Origin: a virus
Direction: 5' to 3' (one strand)
IMG/VR virus record: IMGVR_UViG_3300025286_000042
Span: 1 to 39,609 of that record
Length of the DNA stretch: 39,609 nt
Part shown: positions 1 to 7,785 of the stretch, one piece after another
Position numbering within the stretch: the stretch's first letter is position 1
How the letters are laid out: every line of letters begins with the position of its first letter
The notes under the pieces: model-generated
The model's database searches: none
Told to the model about the DNA's origin: nothing
What the model saw: only the letters and a program-made list of their open reading frames with translations
Position numbers and translations under genes: made by a program

Positions 1-198
1 GTTTAGGGTGTAGCCATATTCGCCCGCTACGTAGTTTATATGCTTAGATGTTGTGACACTCCACCAACCCAGGGGCGTAATTGTTCTTACCAGGTGATTG
101 ATACGAGCAACCCGGGTGCCGTACGAATAGACGTTTTCATTGTCTACACGTAGATTCTGTTTGTACTTGTCTAGATTCCATTTGTTAGGTTGTTTCAT
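1..198 (-). CDS. Small phage protein, left copy, 3' end cut by window edge
   Basis: The frame starts at ATG 198 and is open to the window edge, giving about 66 residues without a stop in view. The ribosome binding site AAAGGGAGAACG lies just upstream. The protein is a diverged copy of the complete one at 39254-39460, differing at about 7 residues, mostly conservative. Both share the C-terminal part containing ITPLGWWSVTTSKH. I do not recognise the family. It is the first gene of a leftward cluster of very small genes, transcribed from the promoter at 266-294. If the window closes directly onto position 39609, the frame would stop after one more codon. Confidence 0.6.
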   Translation of the reverse strand, partial: MKQPNKWNLDKYKQNLRVDNENVYSYGTRVARINHLVRTITPLGWWSVTTSKHINYVAGEYGYTLN

Positions 199-265
199 TT
201 TCGTTCTCCCTTTATCTGTTTTCACTATCGAATAGACACGCATCTTGTGTTCCTTATCTCTCCCG

Positions 266-294
266 ATATTACACTTATATGAAGTATTATGCAA
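266..294 (-). promoter_or_regulatory. Leftward sigma70-type promoter (left copy)
   Basis: Read leftward, TTGCAT (289-294) and TAATAT (266-271) are separated by exactly 17 bases, close to the sigma70 consensus. The site is about 70 bases upstream of the ATG at 198. The element is unchanged in the right-hand copy (39528-39556) although single-base changes lie between and around the boxes. It would drive the leftward run of small genes. Confidence 0.6.
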
Positions 295-300
295 GCTTTT

Positions 301-330
301 TCTTATATTATCTTATATTATCTTATATTA
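301..330. repeat. Three tandem 10-bp AT repeats
   Basis: TCTTATATTA occurs three times in a row, directly upstream of the leftward promoter's -35 box. Period 10 is close to one helical turn, so the tract should be bent, and it could act as an UP element or a protein-binding site. The right-hand copy at 39563-39592 keeps the array with one base changed. Confidence 0.7.
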
Positions 331-411
331 CCGACAATCTATTATATACAATAAGACACTTCCGGCGGAGCTTGGCCAATGCCGCCAATGATCCGCGGCG
401 GCGGACCGGTG

Positions 412-510
412 GCGGTGTCGCAGGTGTCGCAGGTGTCGCAGGTGTTCCAGGTGTCGCAGGTGTCGCAGGTGTTCCAGGTGTCGCCGGTGTCGCCGGTGTC
501 GCAGGTGTCG
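412..510. repeat. Eleven tandem 9-bp repeats, GC-rich
   Basis: The unit is CAGGTGTCG, repeated 11 times without gaps over 99 bases. Variants are CAGGTGTTC in units 4 and 7, CCGGTGTCG in units 9 and 10, and a first unit GCGGTGTCG. Translated rightward in one frame it gives a Gly-Val-Ala / Gly-Val-Pro collagen-like string, but I see no start signal for such a protein. The location directly upstream of the small terminase gene makes a TerS-binding (pac or cos-like) site a reasonable inference; an origin or a variable-length tract are alternatives. Confidence 0.85.
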
Positions 511-711
511 CCGGCCGTATTGCCAGGGATCCGGAGCGGGATCAATGGCAATGACGCGAGACAGCGAAACTCAAATGGAGACGCGCCAGGGGGGGGGTAT
601 GGGGACCGCACCCACCGCCGCCGTGAGGTAATGATGTATCCCACATACTTTTTGGGCGTTTTTTGCGTTTTTGGGAACTACGTCTTTATTTTATCGTAAA
701 TGTTGCGTAAC

Positions 712-727
712 TTTCACAAAAGTGAAA
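712..727. promoter_or_regulatory. Small inverted repeat before the terS start
   Basis: TTTCAC and GTGAAA form a perfect 6-bp inverted repeat around AAAA, ending 6 bases before the ATG at 734. It could be an operator or an mRNA hairpin limiting small-terminase translation. A TATAAT at 730-735 overlaps the start codon, and I do not treat it as a promoter for this gene. Confidence 0.3.
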
Positions 728-733
728 CATATA

Positions 734-1255
734 ATGGACAGCACAACCTCACCCGGAAAAGTCTCTGTCAGCCAGTTGGCTGATGATCCGTTAAGCAATC
801 CCATCCTGTCAAAGTTTTACAAGTCTGAGGCGAAGAAGAGCAACAGCAAATTAAAGTTACCGCCTGAGAAGTACGACGAGTTCTTATCGTCTTTGCAGGA
901 GTCTGGCGGATACATTACGAGGGCGGCCGCCAGGTATGGTGTACACAAGCGTACTGTTTATACTCAGATGAAGCGTGACAATACTTTTGCTCTTGCTGTC
1001 CGCGATGTACAGGATATGTTCAAGAAGAAGCAGATGGACGACCTTGAGGACTTATCTCTTAAAAACGCAATGAATCCGAAGAACGTATCTGAGCGTTTGT
1101 TTCACTTGAAGGCGATGGATCCGGCAAGGTATCGTGATCGCGGCATTAGAACGGCGACACAGGTTAATGTAACGGTAGCTGGGTTAGCGATTAAGGACAG
1201 AGCCAAAGAGATTGAGCGTCGGGAGAAGCTGAAGAATGTCAATGACTCAGGATAG
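734..1255 (+). CDS. terS: Terminase small subunit (DNA-recognition)
   Basis: This 173-residue protein directly precedes the large terminase, the usual place for the small subunit that recognises phage DNA and loads it on the motor. A helix-turn-helix is visible around residues 58-80 (GYITRAAARYGVHKRTVYTQ), followed by a charged helical region suited to oligomerisation and a C-terminal tail rich in Lys and Glu. An upstream TTG at 671 is in frame but would add an unlikely Cys-rich leader, so ATG 734 is preferred. The ribosome binding site is weak. The gene overlaps the next by 20 bases. Family assignment rests on the HTH and context. Confidence 0.75.
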   Translation: MDSTTSPGKVSVSQLADDPLSNPILSKFYKSEAKKSNSKLKLPPEKYDEFLSSLQESGGYITRAAARYGVHKRTVYTQMKRDNTFALAVRDVQDMFKKKQMDDLEDLSLKNAMNPKNVSERLFHLKAMDPARYRDRGIRTATQVNVTVAGLAIKDRAKEIERREKLKNVNDSG

Positions 1256-1433
1256 TGTTGTATTGGAGCTTGTTTCGGCTTTAATGGAGTCGTTAGAGGT
1301 GTTGTACGTTGTTTTGCACCGTGATGAGACGCTGCAAAGGTTATCTCCTGATGTAGTTGAGAATGCAGTTGCGGCTATGGCAGCCGGCTGTGAATGTGTT
1401 GACGAGTTATTTGATCGGTGGGCGGAAGCGTAG
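1236..1433 (+). CDS. Small helical protein between the terminase genes
   Basis: This is a 65-residue acidic protein, predicted almost entirely helical, with a Leu/Val-rich N-terminal half and a Cys-Glu-Cys near residue 52. It overlaps the 3' end of the small terminase by 20 bases and the start of the large terminase by 16, so translation is probably coupled. An ATG two codons downstream (1242) is an alternative start. I do not recognise a family. The tight packing argues that it is real and linked to packaging. Confidence 0.6.
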   Translation: MSMTQDSVVLELVSALMESLEVLYVVLHRDETLQRLSPDVVENAVAAMAAGCECVDELFDRWAEA

Positions 1434-2848
1434 AGGTATATTGCGGTTATCGTGATGAGTCCGGCACTCCTACGGAGGCGTTGGATCATCAGGAGGAGTA
1501 TCATTTGTACACTGGTTGGGCGAAGCATCATTTGATGGCGGGTTCGCTGGGTACAGGCAAGACGGAGGCGATGTGTGTTGAGGCGGTTAAGCAGTGTGCT
1601 GAGATACCGAAGAATTTTGGTTTAATGGGGAGAAAGGTGTTGGATGCGTTTAAGAAGTCAACTTTATTGCAATTATTGGATGTGGGGAGTGATTTCATTG
1701 AGCGTCACCGTCCTGTTGATCATTTGATTGAGTTCAAGAACGGGTCCAAGATTATTTATATGGCTTTAGATGATTCCAGGGACGCCATTCAGCGTATTAA
1801 GTCGTTGAATCTGGGTTGGTTTGCGTTTGATCAGCTTGAGGAGGTACCCGAGGATACGTTTATATCGGCGGCAGGTCAGTTAAGGCGCAAGGGTACACAG
1901 CGTTGTTCGTTTCACACTTGCAATCCGGCGGGGCACAATTGGGTTTGGAAGCGTTGGAAGAAGGGCAAGGATGCTCAGAACTCGGTACAGGGCGGTTATC
2001 GTCTTATTGAGACGAAGACGTGGACTGAGGGTGCATTACCTCCGACTACGGAGCGTGAGGTTCGTCTTTATTCTGACAATCCTCATTTGCCTCCTGACTA
2101 TATTTCTTGGCTTTTGGAGATGCCTGAGCGGTGGGTTAAGCGGTATGTTTATTGCAGTTGGGATGATTTTGTCGGGTTAGTATATCCGATGTTTGATGAG
2201 AAGATACATTTTATTAAGCAGTTTGAAGTTCCGGATTGGTGGAATCATTATGTAGTATATGATTATGGGTATAAGAATCCTTCTTGTGTATTATTTGCTG
2301 CTGTTGATGGTGACGGAAAAATTTGGGTTTACGATTTGATTTACGAGTCGGAGTTATTGATTGATGATTTAGGTGAGATGGTATGTGACCGTTTGAATCC
2401 GGATATTGATTATATATTTTTAGCTGATCCGTCCATTAACCGTACTGAGCGGGACGGTCGCACAATTGCTGAGGAGTGGGACAAGTTTGATATTTTCTGG
2501 CAGAACGCCAAGAACGATAAGCGGGTTGGATATGATAAGGTTGGCAGATGTTTACAGCCGGATGAGAAGGGGTTTGTGGGAATGTCATTTTTCGATGTTC
2601 CGCAGATGTCGTCGCTACGTGATGAGATTGTGGAGTACAAGTGGAAGGAATTGCGATACGGACGGGAAGACCGTCCTCAGCCGGAGGAGGCAGTGAAGGT
2701 GAATGATCACTCGATGGATTGCTTGCGTTATCTCGTTAATTACGTTGATTCCGCGTCGAAGCCGATGATGCTTAAGAGCGATCCTTACGGTGATTGGTCG
2801 GGTTTAATGAATAGTGTTGGCAGTAAACTTGGGTGGATGTCTGAATGA
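1418..2848 (+). CDS. terL: Terminase large subunit (packaging ATPase and nuclease)
   Basis: This is the motor that pumps and cuts phage DNA. The ATPase part shows Walker A AGSLGTGKT at residues 41-49 and a Walker-B-like acidic stretch around FDQLEEVPED. The C-terminal RNase H-fold nuclease shows its acidic positions at VVYDYGYKNP, at ADPSINRTERD, and in the terminal DHSMDCLRYL. The 476-residue length is normal. It starts with GTG at 1418 inside the previous gene, and its stop overlaps the portal start (ATGA). No intein or frame break is visible. Confidence 0.93.
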   Translation: MGGSVEVYCGYRDESGTPTEALDHQEEYHLYTGWAKHHLMAGSLGTGKTEAMCVEAVKQCAEIPKNFGLMGRKVLDAFKKSTLLQLLDVGSDFIERHRPVDHLIEFKNGSKIIYMALDDSRDAIQRIKSLNLGWFAFDQLEEVPEDTFISAAGQLRRKGTQRCSFHTCNPAGHNWVWKRWKKGKDAQNSVQGGYRLIETKTWTEGALPPTTEREVRLYSDNPHLPPDYISWLLEMPERWVKRYVYCSWDDFVGLVYPMFDEKIHFIKQFEVPDWWNHYVVYDYGYKNPSCVLFAAVDGDGKIWVYDLIYESELLIDDLGEMVCDRLNPDIDYIFLADPSINRTERDGRTIAEEWDKFDIFWQNAKNDKRVGYDKVGRCLQPDEKGFVGMSFFDVPQMSSLRDEIVEYKWKELRYGREDRPQPEEAVKVNDHSMDCLRYLVNYVDSASKPMMLKSDPYGDWSGLMNSVGSKLGWMSE

Positions 2849-4719
2849 AAGATTTACAGCGTCTTAAAGAGTTATATGATATGTTTGATGCTATGCAGGC
2901 GTCGAATAAGGGTTTTATGGATTCCGCTAAAGAGGCGGCGTCATTTTATACTGGTGGATTTGGTGAAGGTCAATGGGCGCAGGAAGATTTACAGAAGCTT
3001 CGCAGGGAGAACCGTCCGCCTTTGCAGTTAAATATAATACTGCCGAAGGTGAATCTGGTAACAGGCATCGAGCGACAGAACCGTTCTTCGTGGAAAGCTT
3101 TGCCCGTTGAGCCGTCGGATGAGGATGAAGCGCAGTTGATTACCGCTTTACTGTTCCATCTTGATATGAACAGGAAGCTCCAGAATTTATTTTCAAGGGT
3201 GCATAAGGACGGCACCATCACCGGCAGGGGATGGGTAGATGTATTTGTAGAGCCGGGTAAGGATTTCCTGGGAGAGATTAAGCTTCGCCGTGAGAGCTGG
3301 CAGAATGTACTGGCTGATCCTGAAGCGGATACGCCGGATACAGGAGAGTGGATGCGTCTTGGACGTACCAAGTGGCTTTCTCTCAGTCGCTTGAAGTCAT
3401 TGTATCCTGAGCAATTGTCTGATTTGAAGAAAATTGAAGATGTGGCGATGACGGATTTGGATTTATCCACTCCGTCTGACATAGATCCTCGTCAGGAGAT
3501 GGGGAATTTTTACCGTAACGGCGAAATTATAGGTGCTTCACGGTTTGTTGATCCGGCGGCTCGTAAGGCGAGGGTTGTAGAATTATGGGAGCGGGATTGG
3601 CAGAGAGAGTATTTTGTAGTAAATGTCCGCACCGGCAAGCTGACACCGCAGGGATTTGAGAAGAAGGGTGACGCGGTGGAGTTGATGAAGGTCTTGTCTC
3701 AGGCACAGGATAGAATGAGAGCGGAGAATCCCATTAATCAGATACCAGATGAGGATGTATTTGATGTAATCGTTCGTTCTGTACCAAAAACATCTCTTTC
3801 AGTATTTTCCGGAGCGAGGATGATACTGGATAAAGTGCCTAATCCGTACAACCATAACGAATTTCCGCTGGTGCCTTATTTTTATTACTTTGAGGATGTA
3901 GGCGGAGAAGTGGAAACTTTCGGGCTGGTGGAAAATATGAAGGACCCACAGCGGGAGAAGGACAAGCGGCGTTCACAGGCGCTTGATATTATGAATCGCA
4001 CTCCCAAGGGTGGCGGAGTATTCGCCGGTGGTAAGGTGACATCTGATCAGATGAACGACGCCTCATCTTCAGGTAAGTGGGTGTCGGTACCGGGATTCAG
4101 AGGTAACGTCAGGGAATTTATGCAGCAGTGGTCAACCAGTCACTTGGCTTTGATTAATACGGTTGTGGGATTGGAGAACGCAGCCGCCGTGGATGCCAAG
4201 GAGATTTCTGGTGCTACTGATCCGCTGATGGGTATAGCAGCCGGTTCCAAGGAATCAGGGTTTGCGGCGCAAACAAGGATTCGCCAGGGTATGCTGACAT
4301 TGGAAGAACAGATGGAAAATTTAGATAGGACGAAGAACAAGGTTTTGAGTCTCTGTATATCAAATATGCAGCAATTCTACACCAGACCGCAGATAATGAG
4401 AATTGTAGGCAATCAGATGGGCGGCGAACTTCCGTCTGATGAAGTGATACAGGGATTCCTGAATAATTTTGAGAATATGCGGTTTGATATTGTGCTGGAC
4501 GGAGGTAAGAACTCGCCTACGATGAAGGCGATGAAGGCCGATCAGGTGGGTGAGCTTATCAAGATGGGATTCCAGAGTTTGTTCCCATTGTGGCTTGACT
4601 TATCTGATCTGGAGGCGAAGGATGAAATCATCGCCAAGATGGAAGAAGAGAAGGCAGCACAAATGATAATGCAGCAGGTTCAGCAAGGAATTAAGCAGGG
4701 TAATGGTGCCCCGCAATAA
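2845..4719 (+). CDS. Portal protein, P22-like
   Basis: This 624-residue protein would form the dodecameric ring at the capsid vertex through which DNA enters and leaves. Features of the P22-type portal family are an early FYTGG plus a Trp-containing segment, RPPLQLNIILPKV followed by VTGIERQNR near residues 58-82, and an Asp/Glu-rich middle. Its order after TerL and before the scaffold is also typical. The C-terminus is helical and Gln-rich (AAQMIMQQVQQGIKQ), suggesting a barrel. It overlaps terL by four bases. The P22 resemblance points to a short-tailed virion. Confidence 0.88.
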   Translation: MKDLQRLKELYDMFDAMQASNKGFMDSAKEAASFYTGGFGEGQWAQEDLQKLRRENRPPLQLNIILPKVNLVTGIERQNRSSWKALPVEPSDEDEAQLITALLFHLDMNRKLQNLFSRVHKDGTITGRGWVDVFVEPGKDFLGEIKLRRESWQNVLADPEADTPDTGEWMRLGRTKWLSLSRLKSLYPEQLSDLKKIEDVAMTDLDLSTPSDIDPRQEMGNFYRNGEIIGASRFVDPAARKARVVELWERDWQREYFVVNVRTGKLTPQGFEKKGDAVELMKVLSQAQDRMRAENPINQIPDEDVFDVIVRSVPKTSLSVFSGARMILDKVPNPYNHNEFPLVPYFYYFEDVGGEVETFGLVENMKDPQREKDKRRSQALDIMNRTPKGGGVFAGGKVTSDQMNDASSSGKWVSVPGFRGNVREFMQQWSTSHLALINTVVGLENAAAVDAKEISGATDPLMGIAAGSKESGFAAQTRIRQGMLTLEEQMENLDRTKNKVLSLCISNMQQFYTRPQIMRIVGNQMGGELPSDEVIQGFLNNFENMRFDIVLDGGKNSPTMKAMKADQVGELIKMGFQSLFPLWLDLSDLEAKDEIIAKMEEEKAAQMIMQQVQQGIKQGNGAPQ

Positions 4720-4733
4720 TAAAGGAGAATGAT

Positions 4734-4907
4734 ATGCCCGTAACATACGGATCCAATAAAAAAGACAAAAGGCATCTCGGTTATCCGCCGCCCAGCAGCA
4801 CAGGCAGTTCCAATCCATCACCGAAGAAAGATTCTAAGGGTGACGTGACAAAAAAAGTTGGCAACAGTTCCAGTGAAAAAGGTCGGATGGACTATTCCGG
4901 TTCATAG
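4734..4907 (+). CDS. Small basic Ser/Pro/Lys-rich protein
   Basis: This is a 57-residue protein with a strong ribosome binding site (AAAGGAG, 7 bases before ATG). It is low-complexity, with the string YPPPSSTGSSNPSPKKDS and many lysines, and is probably disordered. Similar small basic proteins are often encoded between portal and scaffold in podoviruses, but I know no function for them. It could be a minor head component or an RNA-binding peptide. Confidence 0.65.
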   Translation: MPVTYGSNKKDKRHLGYPPPSSTGSSNPSPKKDSKGDVTKKVGNSSSEKGRMDYSGS

Positions 4908-5172
4908 TGATTGAAGCATTTTGATTGGCTGATTTCATTAGTACGGAAACTTATTGAAGCTAAGTTTTCCGGTTCTTTGACAATAAATTTCAATCAAGGT
5001 GGGATAACTAGTCTTGAGAAATACGAGAGAGTAGTCCCGCAATAACAATAACAGTCAGGCAACTCTGACTTAACCCCCGTTAGGGAACTAAGCAGAAGCC
5101 GTGTTATCACAATTTTGTGATGATGCGGCTTTTTTATTAGTGCCAGCCTTGGCGGATAAGGAGGACATAAAG
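4908..5172 (+). promoter_or_regulatory. Structured leader before the scaffold and capsid genes
   Basis: These 265 bases hold no convincing gene. They contain several possible hairpins: GGGA (5001-5004) with TCCC (5035-5038), AGTCAG (5053-5058) with CTGACT (5065-5070), and then a full terminator at 5096-5136. A hairpin series ending in a terminator directly upstream of the highly expressed capsid genes looks like an attenuator, or a stop for upstream transcripts with a new promoter nearby. I cannot match it to a known riboswitch. Confidence 0.45.
5096..5136 (+). terminator. Rho-independent terminator between portal and capsid operons
   Basis: AAGCCG (5096-5101) pairs with CGGCTT (5126-5131). 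An inner stem pairs ATCACAA (5106-5112) with TTGTGAT (5115-5121), and a T run extends to 5136. It lies 37 bases before the scaffold start, so it either separates two transcripts or acts as a regulated attenuator. Confidence 0.8.
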
Positions 5173-5991
5173 ATGGCGAAAAAAGAAAGTCGCTTTGAGT
5201 TCATAGATACGGACAAGGAACTGTCCGGCGAAGCAGACACTCCCTCAGAGGCCGAAGAAGAGAGTGTTGAGGCGTCGGCAGAATCCCCCGATGATGCAAC
5301 GGAGCAGGCTGAGGAGCAAGAGAGCGAGAACCAGGAAGTTGATGAAGTATCTGAGGTTAAAGCTGGAGGGAAGCAATTCTCGACGGTCGAAGCTTTGGCC
5401 GATGCTTACACCAACTTGCAGACGCTACACGGAAAGCAGACAAATGAGATTGGAGAATTGCGGCAAGCCATTGAAGGTTTGAAGGTAAGTGATCAGAACG
5501 CAGAAAAGGAAGAATCCCCTGTGCCTGAGTACGATCCTTACAATGCCGATTCAATCGCTGAATACGTCCAGCACGTTGCGAAGCAGACTTATCAGGCTGA
5601 AGCGAAAACGCAGAAGCGGAAGGCTGCCGAGCAGAAGATGGACGAAGCGTATGAATCAATGGTCCGGCAATTTACTAAAGATCATCCTGATCTTTCCAAA
5701 GATGAGCTTATGGCGGTCGCTCAATTTGCCGACAGTAGAGGCATCACCTTTATGGACGATGCCTACACTATCAAAATGGCTGAAACAACTGCAAGGAAGG
5801 CCAAGGAGGAAGGTCAGGCTGAAGTGACTAAAAAACTTCAGGCGACCGCATCCGTTCCCCCGTCGTTATCTACGGCAGGTTCTGGGAAAAGCACTACCGA
5901 AGAGGACATAGACAACATACCCGCTTCTGAGTGGGGTGATATTCCTAGTAAGGAACGGTGGGAGTATCTCCGAAACGTTCCCGGCAGTTAA
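5173..5991 (+). CDS. Capsid scaffolding protein
   Basis: This 272-residue, strongly acidic, Glu/Ala-rich protein lies directly before the capsid gene. That composition and place are typical of scaffolds that guide procapsid assembly and then leave. A long coiled coil is likely around residues 75-200, with the C-terminal 40 residues ending in SEWGDIPSKERWEYLRN, which could be the capsid-binding end. The start at 5173 is set by a strong GGAGG ten bases upstream. An upstream in-frame start would lie inside the terminator hairpin. Assignment is by context and composition. Confidence 0.75.
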   Translation: MAKKESRFEFIDTDKELSGEADTPSEAEEESVEASAESPDDATEQAEEQESENQEVDEVSEVKAGGKQFSTVEALADAYTNLQTLHGKQTNEIGELRQAIEGLKVSDQNAEKEESPVPEYDPYNADSIAEYVQHVAKQTYQAEAKTQKRKAAEQKMDEAYESMVRQFTKDHPDLSKDELMAVAQFADSRGITFMDDAYTIKMAETTARKAKEEGQAEVTKKLQATASVPPSLSTAGSGKSTTEEDIDNIPASEWGDIPSKERWEYLRNVPGS

Positions 5992-6009
5992 TCTTAAAGG
6001 AGCTATTTA

Positions 6010-7029
6010 ATGGCACAATCATCTTGGGCGTCTGGTTTACAGGTATCCAGATGGGCTAAAGAGCTTTTCAATGAAGTAGGTAAGGAAATCTACTTTGAAA
6101 AGTTTATGGGCGATGGTGCGGATTCGATGATTCAGGTTAAACACGAACTGGACGGTTCACAGGGTAAAGACGTAACCTTTGGTCTTATCACGAACCTGTC
6201 CGGCTCTGGTATTTCCGGCGACAGCACACTGGAAGGGAACGAAGAGGCTATGAGTTCTTATTCTCAGACTGTTACCACTGCAATGGAGCGTAACGCAGTA
6301 CGGGATACTGGTAACTTTGAAAACAGCAAGGTTCTCTTTGATTTTCGTAAAGAGTCTCTGTCTGTTCTCAAGACCTGGCTATCTGAGAAGGTTGATTCTG
6401 ACCTTTTCACGTCTCTATCCGCTTCACCCACCCGAACCTTCAGGGCTGATGATGGATCAACCTCAGTTGGCAGCAGAGCGAATGAATCAAGTACAGCCGC
6501 TGCGCTGACCGCTAGCGATACCATCTCGTTGTCTGACATTTCTGCATTGAAACGTCTGGCACAAATCCCTAAAGGTTCAAGCGAACTTCGTATGAGACCT
6601 ATCCGCGTTGGCGGTAAAGAATACTACATCCTTCTGGTTCATCCGGAAGTGGCGTACGATCTTACCACCTTGTCTGCTTGGCAGCAGGCACAGCGCGACG
6701 GCAACATTCGAGGAGAGAGCAATCCTATTTTCAGCGGTGCGTTAGGTGTTTTTGACGGTGTGGTAATTCACGCCCACGAAAATATCTCACAGGCTGATAC
6801 GGGAGGTTCTGGTGGTAATCTTCATTATTCTACCAATCTCTTCCTCGGTTCACAAGCCGGAGTCTTTGCGAGAGTTGGCGAGCCTCTCTGGGTTGAAAAG
6901 ACCTTTGATTATAGCAATTCTCTCGGTGTAGCCGGTGGGCTTATTTATGGACAGGGTAAATCTAAGTTTAATTCCGAAGATTATTCCTGCATTGCCTACT
7001 ATACGCAGAATACCGATTTTACTGCATAG
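6010..7029 (+). CDS. Major capsid protein, N4-gp56-like family
   Basis: This 339-residue protein has the pattern of the N4 gp56 / DUF4043 HK97-fold capsid group. It has an N-terminal SSWASGLQVSRWAKEL, FEKFMGDGADSMIQVK, a segment with the LTNLSG-like turn GLITNLSGSG, an MERNAVRDTGN region, and later YYILLVHPEVAYDL. The ribosome binding site is AAAGGAG, 7 bases before ATG. It follows the scaffold by 18 bases. This capsid type with a P22-type portal fits a podovirus. The family call is from remembered patterns, not a search. Confidence 0.85.
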   Translation: MAQSSWASGLQVSRWAKELFNEVGKEIYFEKFMGDGADSMIQVKHELDGSQGKDVTFGLITNLSGSGISGDSTLEGNEEAMSSYSQTVTTAMERNAVRDTGNFENSKVLFDFRKESLSVLKTWLSEKVDSDLFTSLSASPTRTFRADDGSTSVGSRANESSTAAALTASDTISLSDISALKRLAQIPKGSSELRMRPIRVGGKEYYILLVHPEVAYDLTTLSAWQQAQRDGNIRGESNPIFSGALGVFDGVVIHAHENISQADTGGSGGNLHYSTNLFLGSQAGVFARVGEPLWVEKTFDYSNSLGVAGGLIYGQGKSKFNSEDYSCIAYYTQNTDFTA

Positions 7030-7140
7030 TCTAAAGTAACCGGATAAAATGAACGCTTTGACTTTAATGGGGCGGCGGAAATGACGGGGTTAATAGCCTG
7101 CTATAAAGCCGCTCCGGTTAAAGCGCAATAAGGAGTAACA
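7030..7140 (+). other. Capsid 3' untranslated region with crossing stems
   Basis: AACCGG (7038-7043) pairs with CCGGTT (7114-7119), and CGCTTT (7054-7059) pairs with AAAGCG (7120-7125). The two pairings cross rather than nest, so an RNA pseudoknot of about 90 bases is possible. The two downstream halves are adjacent and lie just before the ribosome binding site of the next gene. I see no T run. The role is unknown; mRNA stabilisation of the capsid transcript or translation control are inferences. Confidence 0.3.
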
Positions 7141-7785
7141 ATGGCAACACTGGCAGCATTAGAAGATCAGGTACGGGATAAGCTCGGTTTAGCGGCAACG
7201 GATACACCGCCTACGGACAGCGAGATTGACCAGTGGATTGTTGACGGTCAGAACGAAATAGTTAATATGGTGGTAGATGATGCGCTTACAACAATGATTG
7301 TAGAAGATTCTCTGGACGGGAACCTCAATAGAGATGTAGGCTTCACCAGCGGATCACCGTCACTGACATCAGAACCGTACAGAATCTTAGCGGTAAAAAT
7401 TAAAGAATTAGGAGGGTCTCTCGAGTCTGCGATTCTGGTATCGTCTGAGATAATGGATATTATTGACGACGGTTCTGACAGTATTTACAGTACATCGGGA
7501 AAATTTTATGCGATTTACGAGAGTAAAATACGGCTTTCACAGGCAGGGAAAAGTGAAGCGGGAAGTGTAGTGGTGAGATATATAAAAATTCCGCAGAAAA
7601 CGAGGACGACTGAATGCGACTTGCCCACATCTTTAGAGCCCCTGGTGGTTGATTACGCAGTGGCGGAAGCGAAGAAACAGATAGAGGAGTATAATGATGC
7701 ACAGGCGATTATGCAGGGATTTTATCAGAAGATTGGAGTAATAAATAAGCGTTACGGTGGTATTCACGAGGTTGAAGAAGAATGA
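7141..7785 (+). CDS. Head-tail connector or adaptor protein
   Basis: This 214-residue acidic protein comes immediately after the capsid. The N-terminal helical pattern (LEDQVRDKLGL, DSEIDQWIVDGQNEIV) resembles phage adaptor proteins that bind under the portal, in which a helical bundle is interrupted by a beta domain. The next gene starts with a very similar layout, so the two may be paralogous connector rings. The ribosome binding site is AAGGAG, and the stop overlaps the next start (ATGA). The exact ring position cannot be told from sequence. Confidence 0.6.
   Translation: MATLAALEDQVRDKLGLAATDTPPTDSEIDQWIVDGQNEIVNMVVDDALTTMIVEDSLDGNLNRDVGFTSGSPSLTSEPYRILAVKIKELGGSLESAILVSSEIMDIIDDGSDSIYSTSGKFYAIYESKIRLSQAGKSEAGSVVVRYIKIPQKTRTTECDLPTSLEPLVVDYAVAEAKKQIEEYNDAQAIMQGFYQKIGVINKRYGGIHEVEEE

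Larger units (their letters stand above)
1..347. repeat. 347-bp end repeat, left copy
   Basis: This segment aligns base for base, without gaps, with 39263-39609 at the other end of the window. I count about 23 mismatches, roughly 93% identity. About 20 of them fall in the part coding for the small leftward protein (1-198) and only 3 in the upstream promoter half. That distribution suggests two diverged gene copies or two strain variants rather than random read error. The repeat runs exactly to both window edges, so the genome is circular, terminally redundant, or joined through a tandem near-duplicate. Confidence 0.9.
348..733. other. Non-coding region before the packaging genes
   Basis: No gene is convincing here. 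Open frames cross the 9-bp repeat tract on both strands, but they exist only because the repeat length is a multiple of three and they lack ribosome binding sites. The stretch becomes abruptly GC-rich between about 363 and 630, unlike the flanking AT-rich DNA, and includes a run of nine G around 591-599. It then returns to T-rich sequence. Its position between the leftward cluster and the terminase genes suits a packaging, replication or transcription control site. Confidence 0.5.

Noticed and set aside
279-554. Collagen-like protein with Gly-Val-Ala repeats
   Set aside because: No ribosome binding site, start inside an AT-rich promoter region, and similar open frames on both strands arise simply from the 9-bp repeat.
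342-644. Leftward Cys-Asp-Thr repeat protein
   Set aside because: It is the opposite-strand shadow of the 9-bp tandem repeat, with no initiation signal.
671-733. N-terminal extension of the small terminase from TTG 671
   Set aside because: The extension is Cys- and aromatic-rich, lacks a ribosome binding site and covers the inverted repeat at 712-727.
730-735. TATAAT as promoter for the packaging operon
   Set aside because: It overlaps the chosen start codon and has no -35 box at 16-18 bases.
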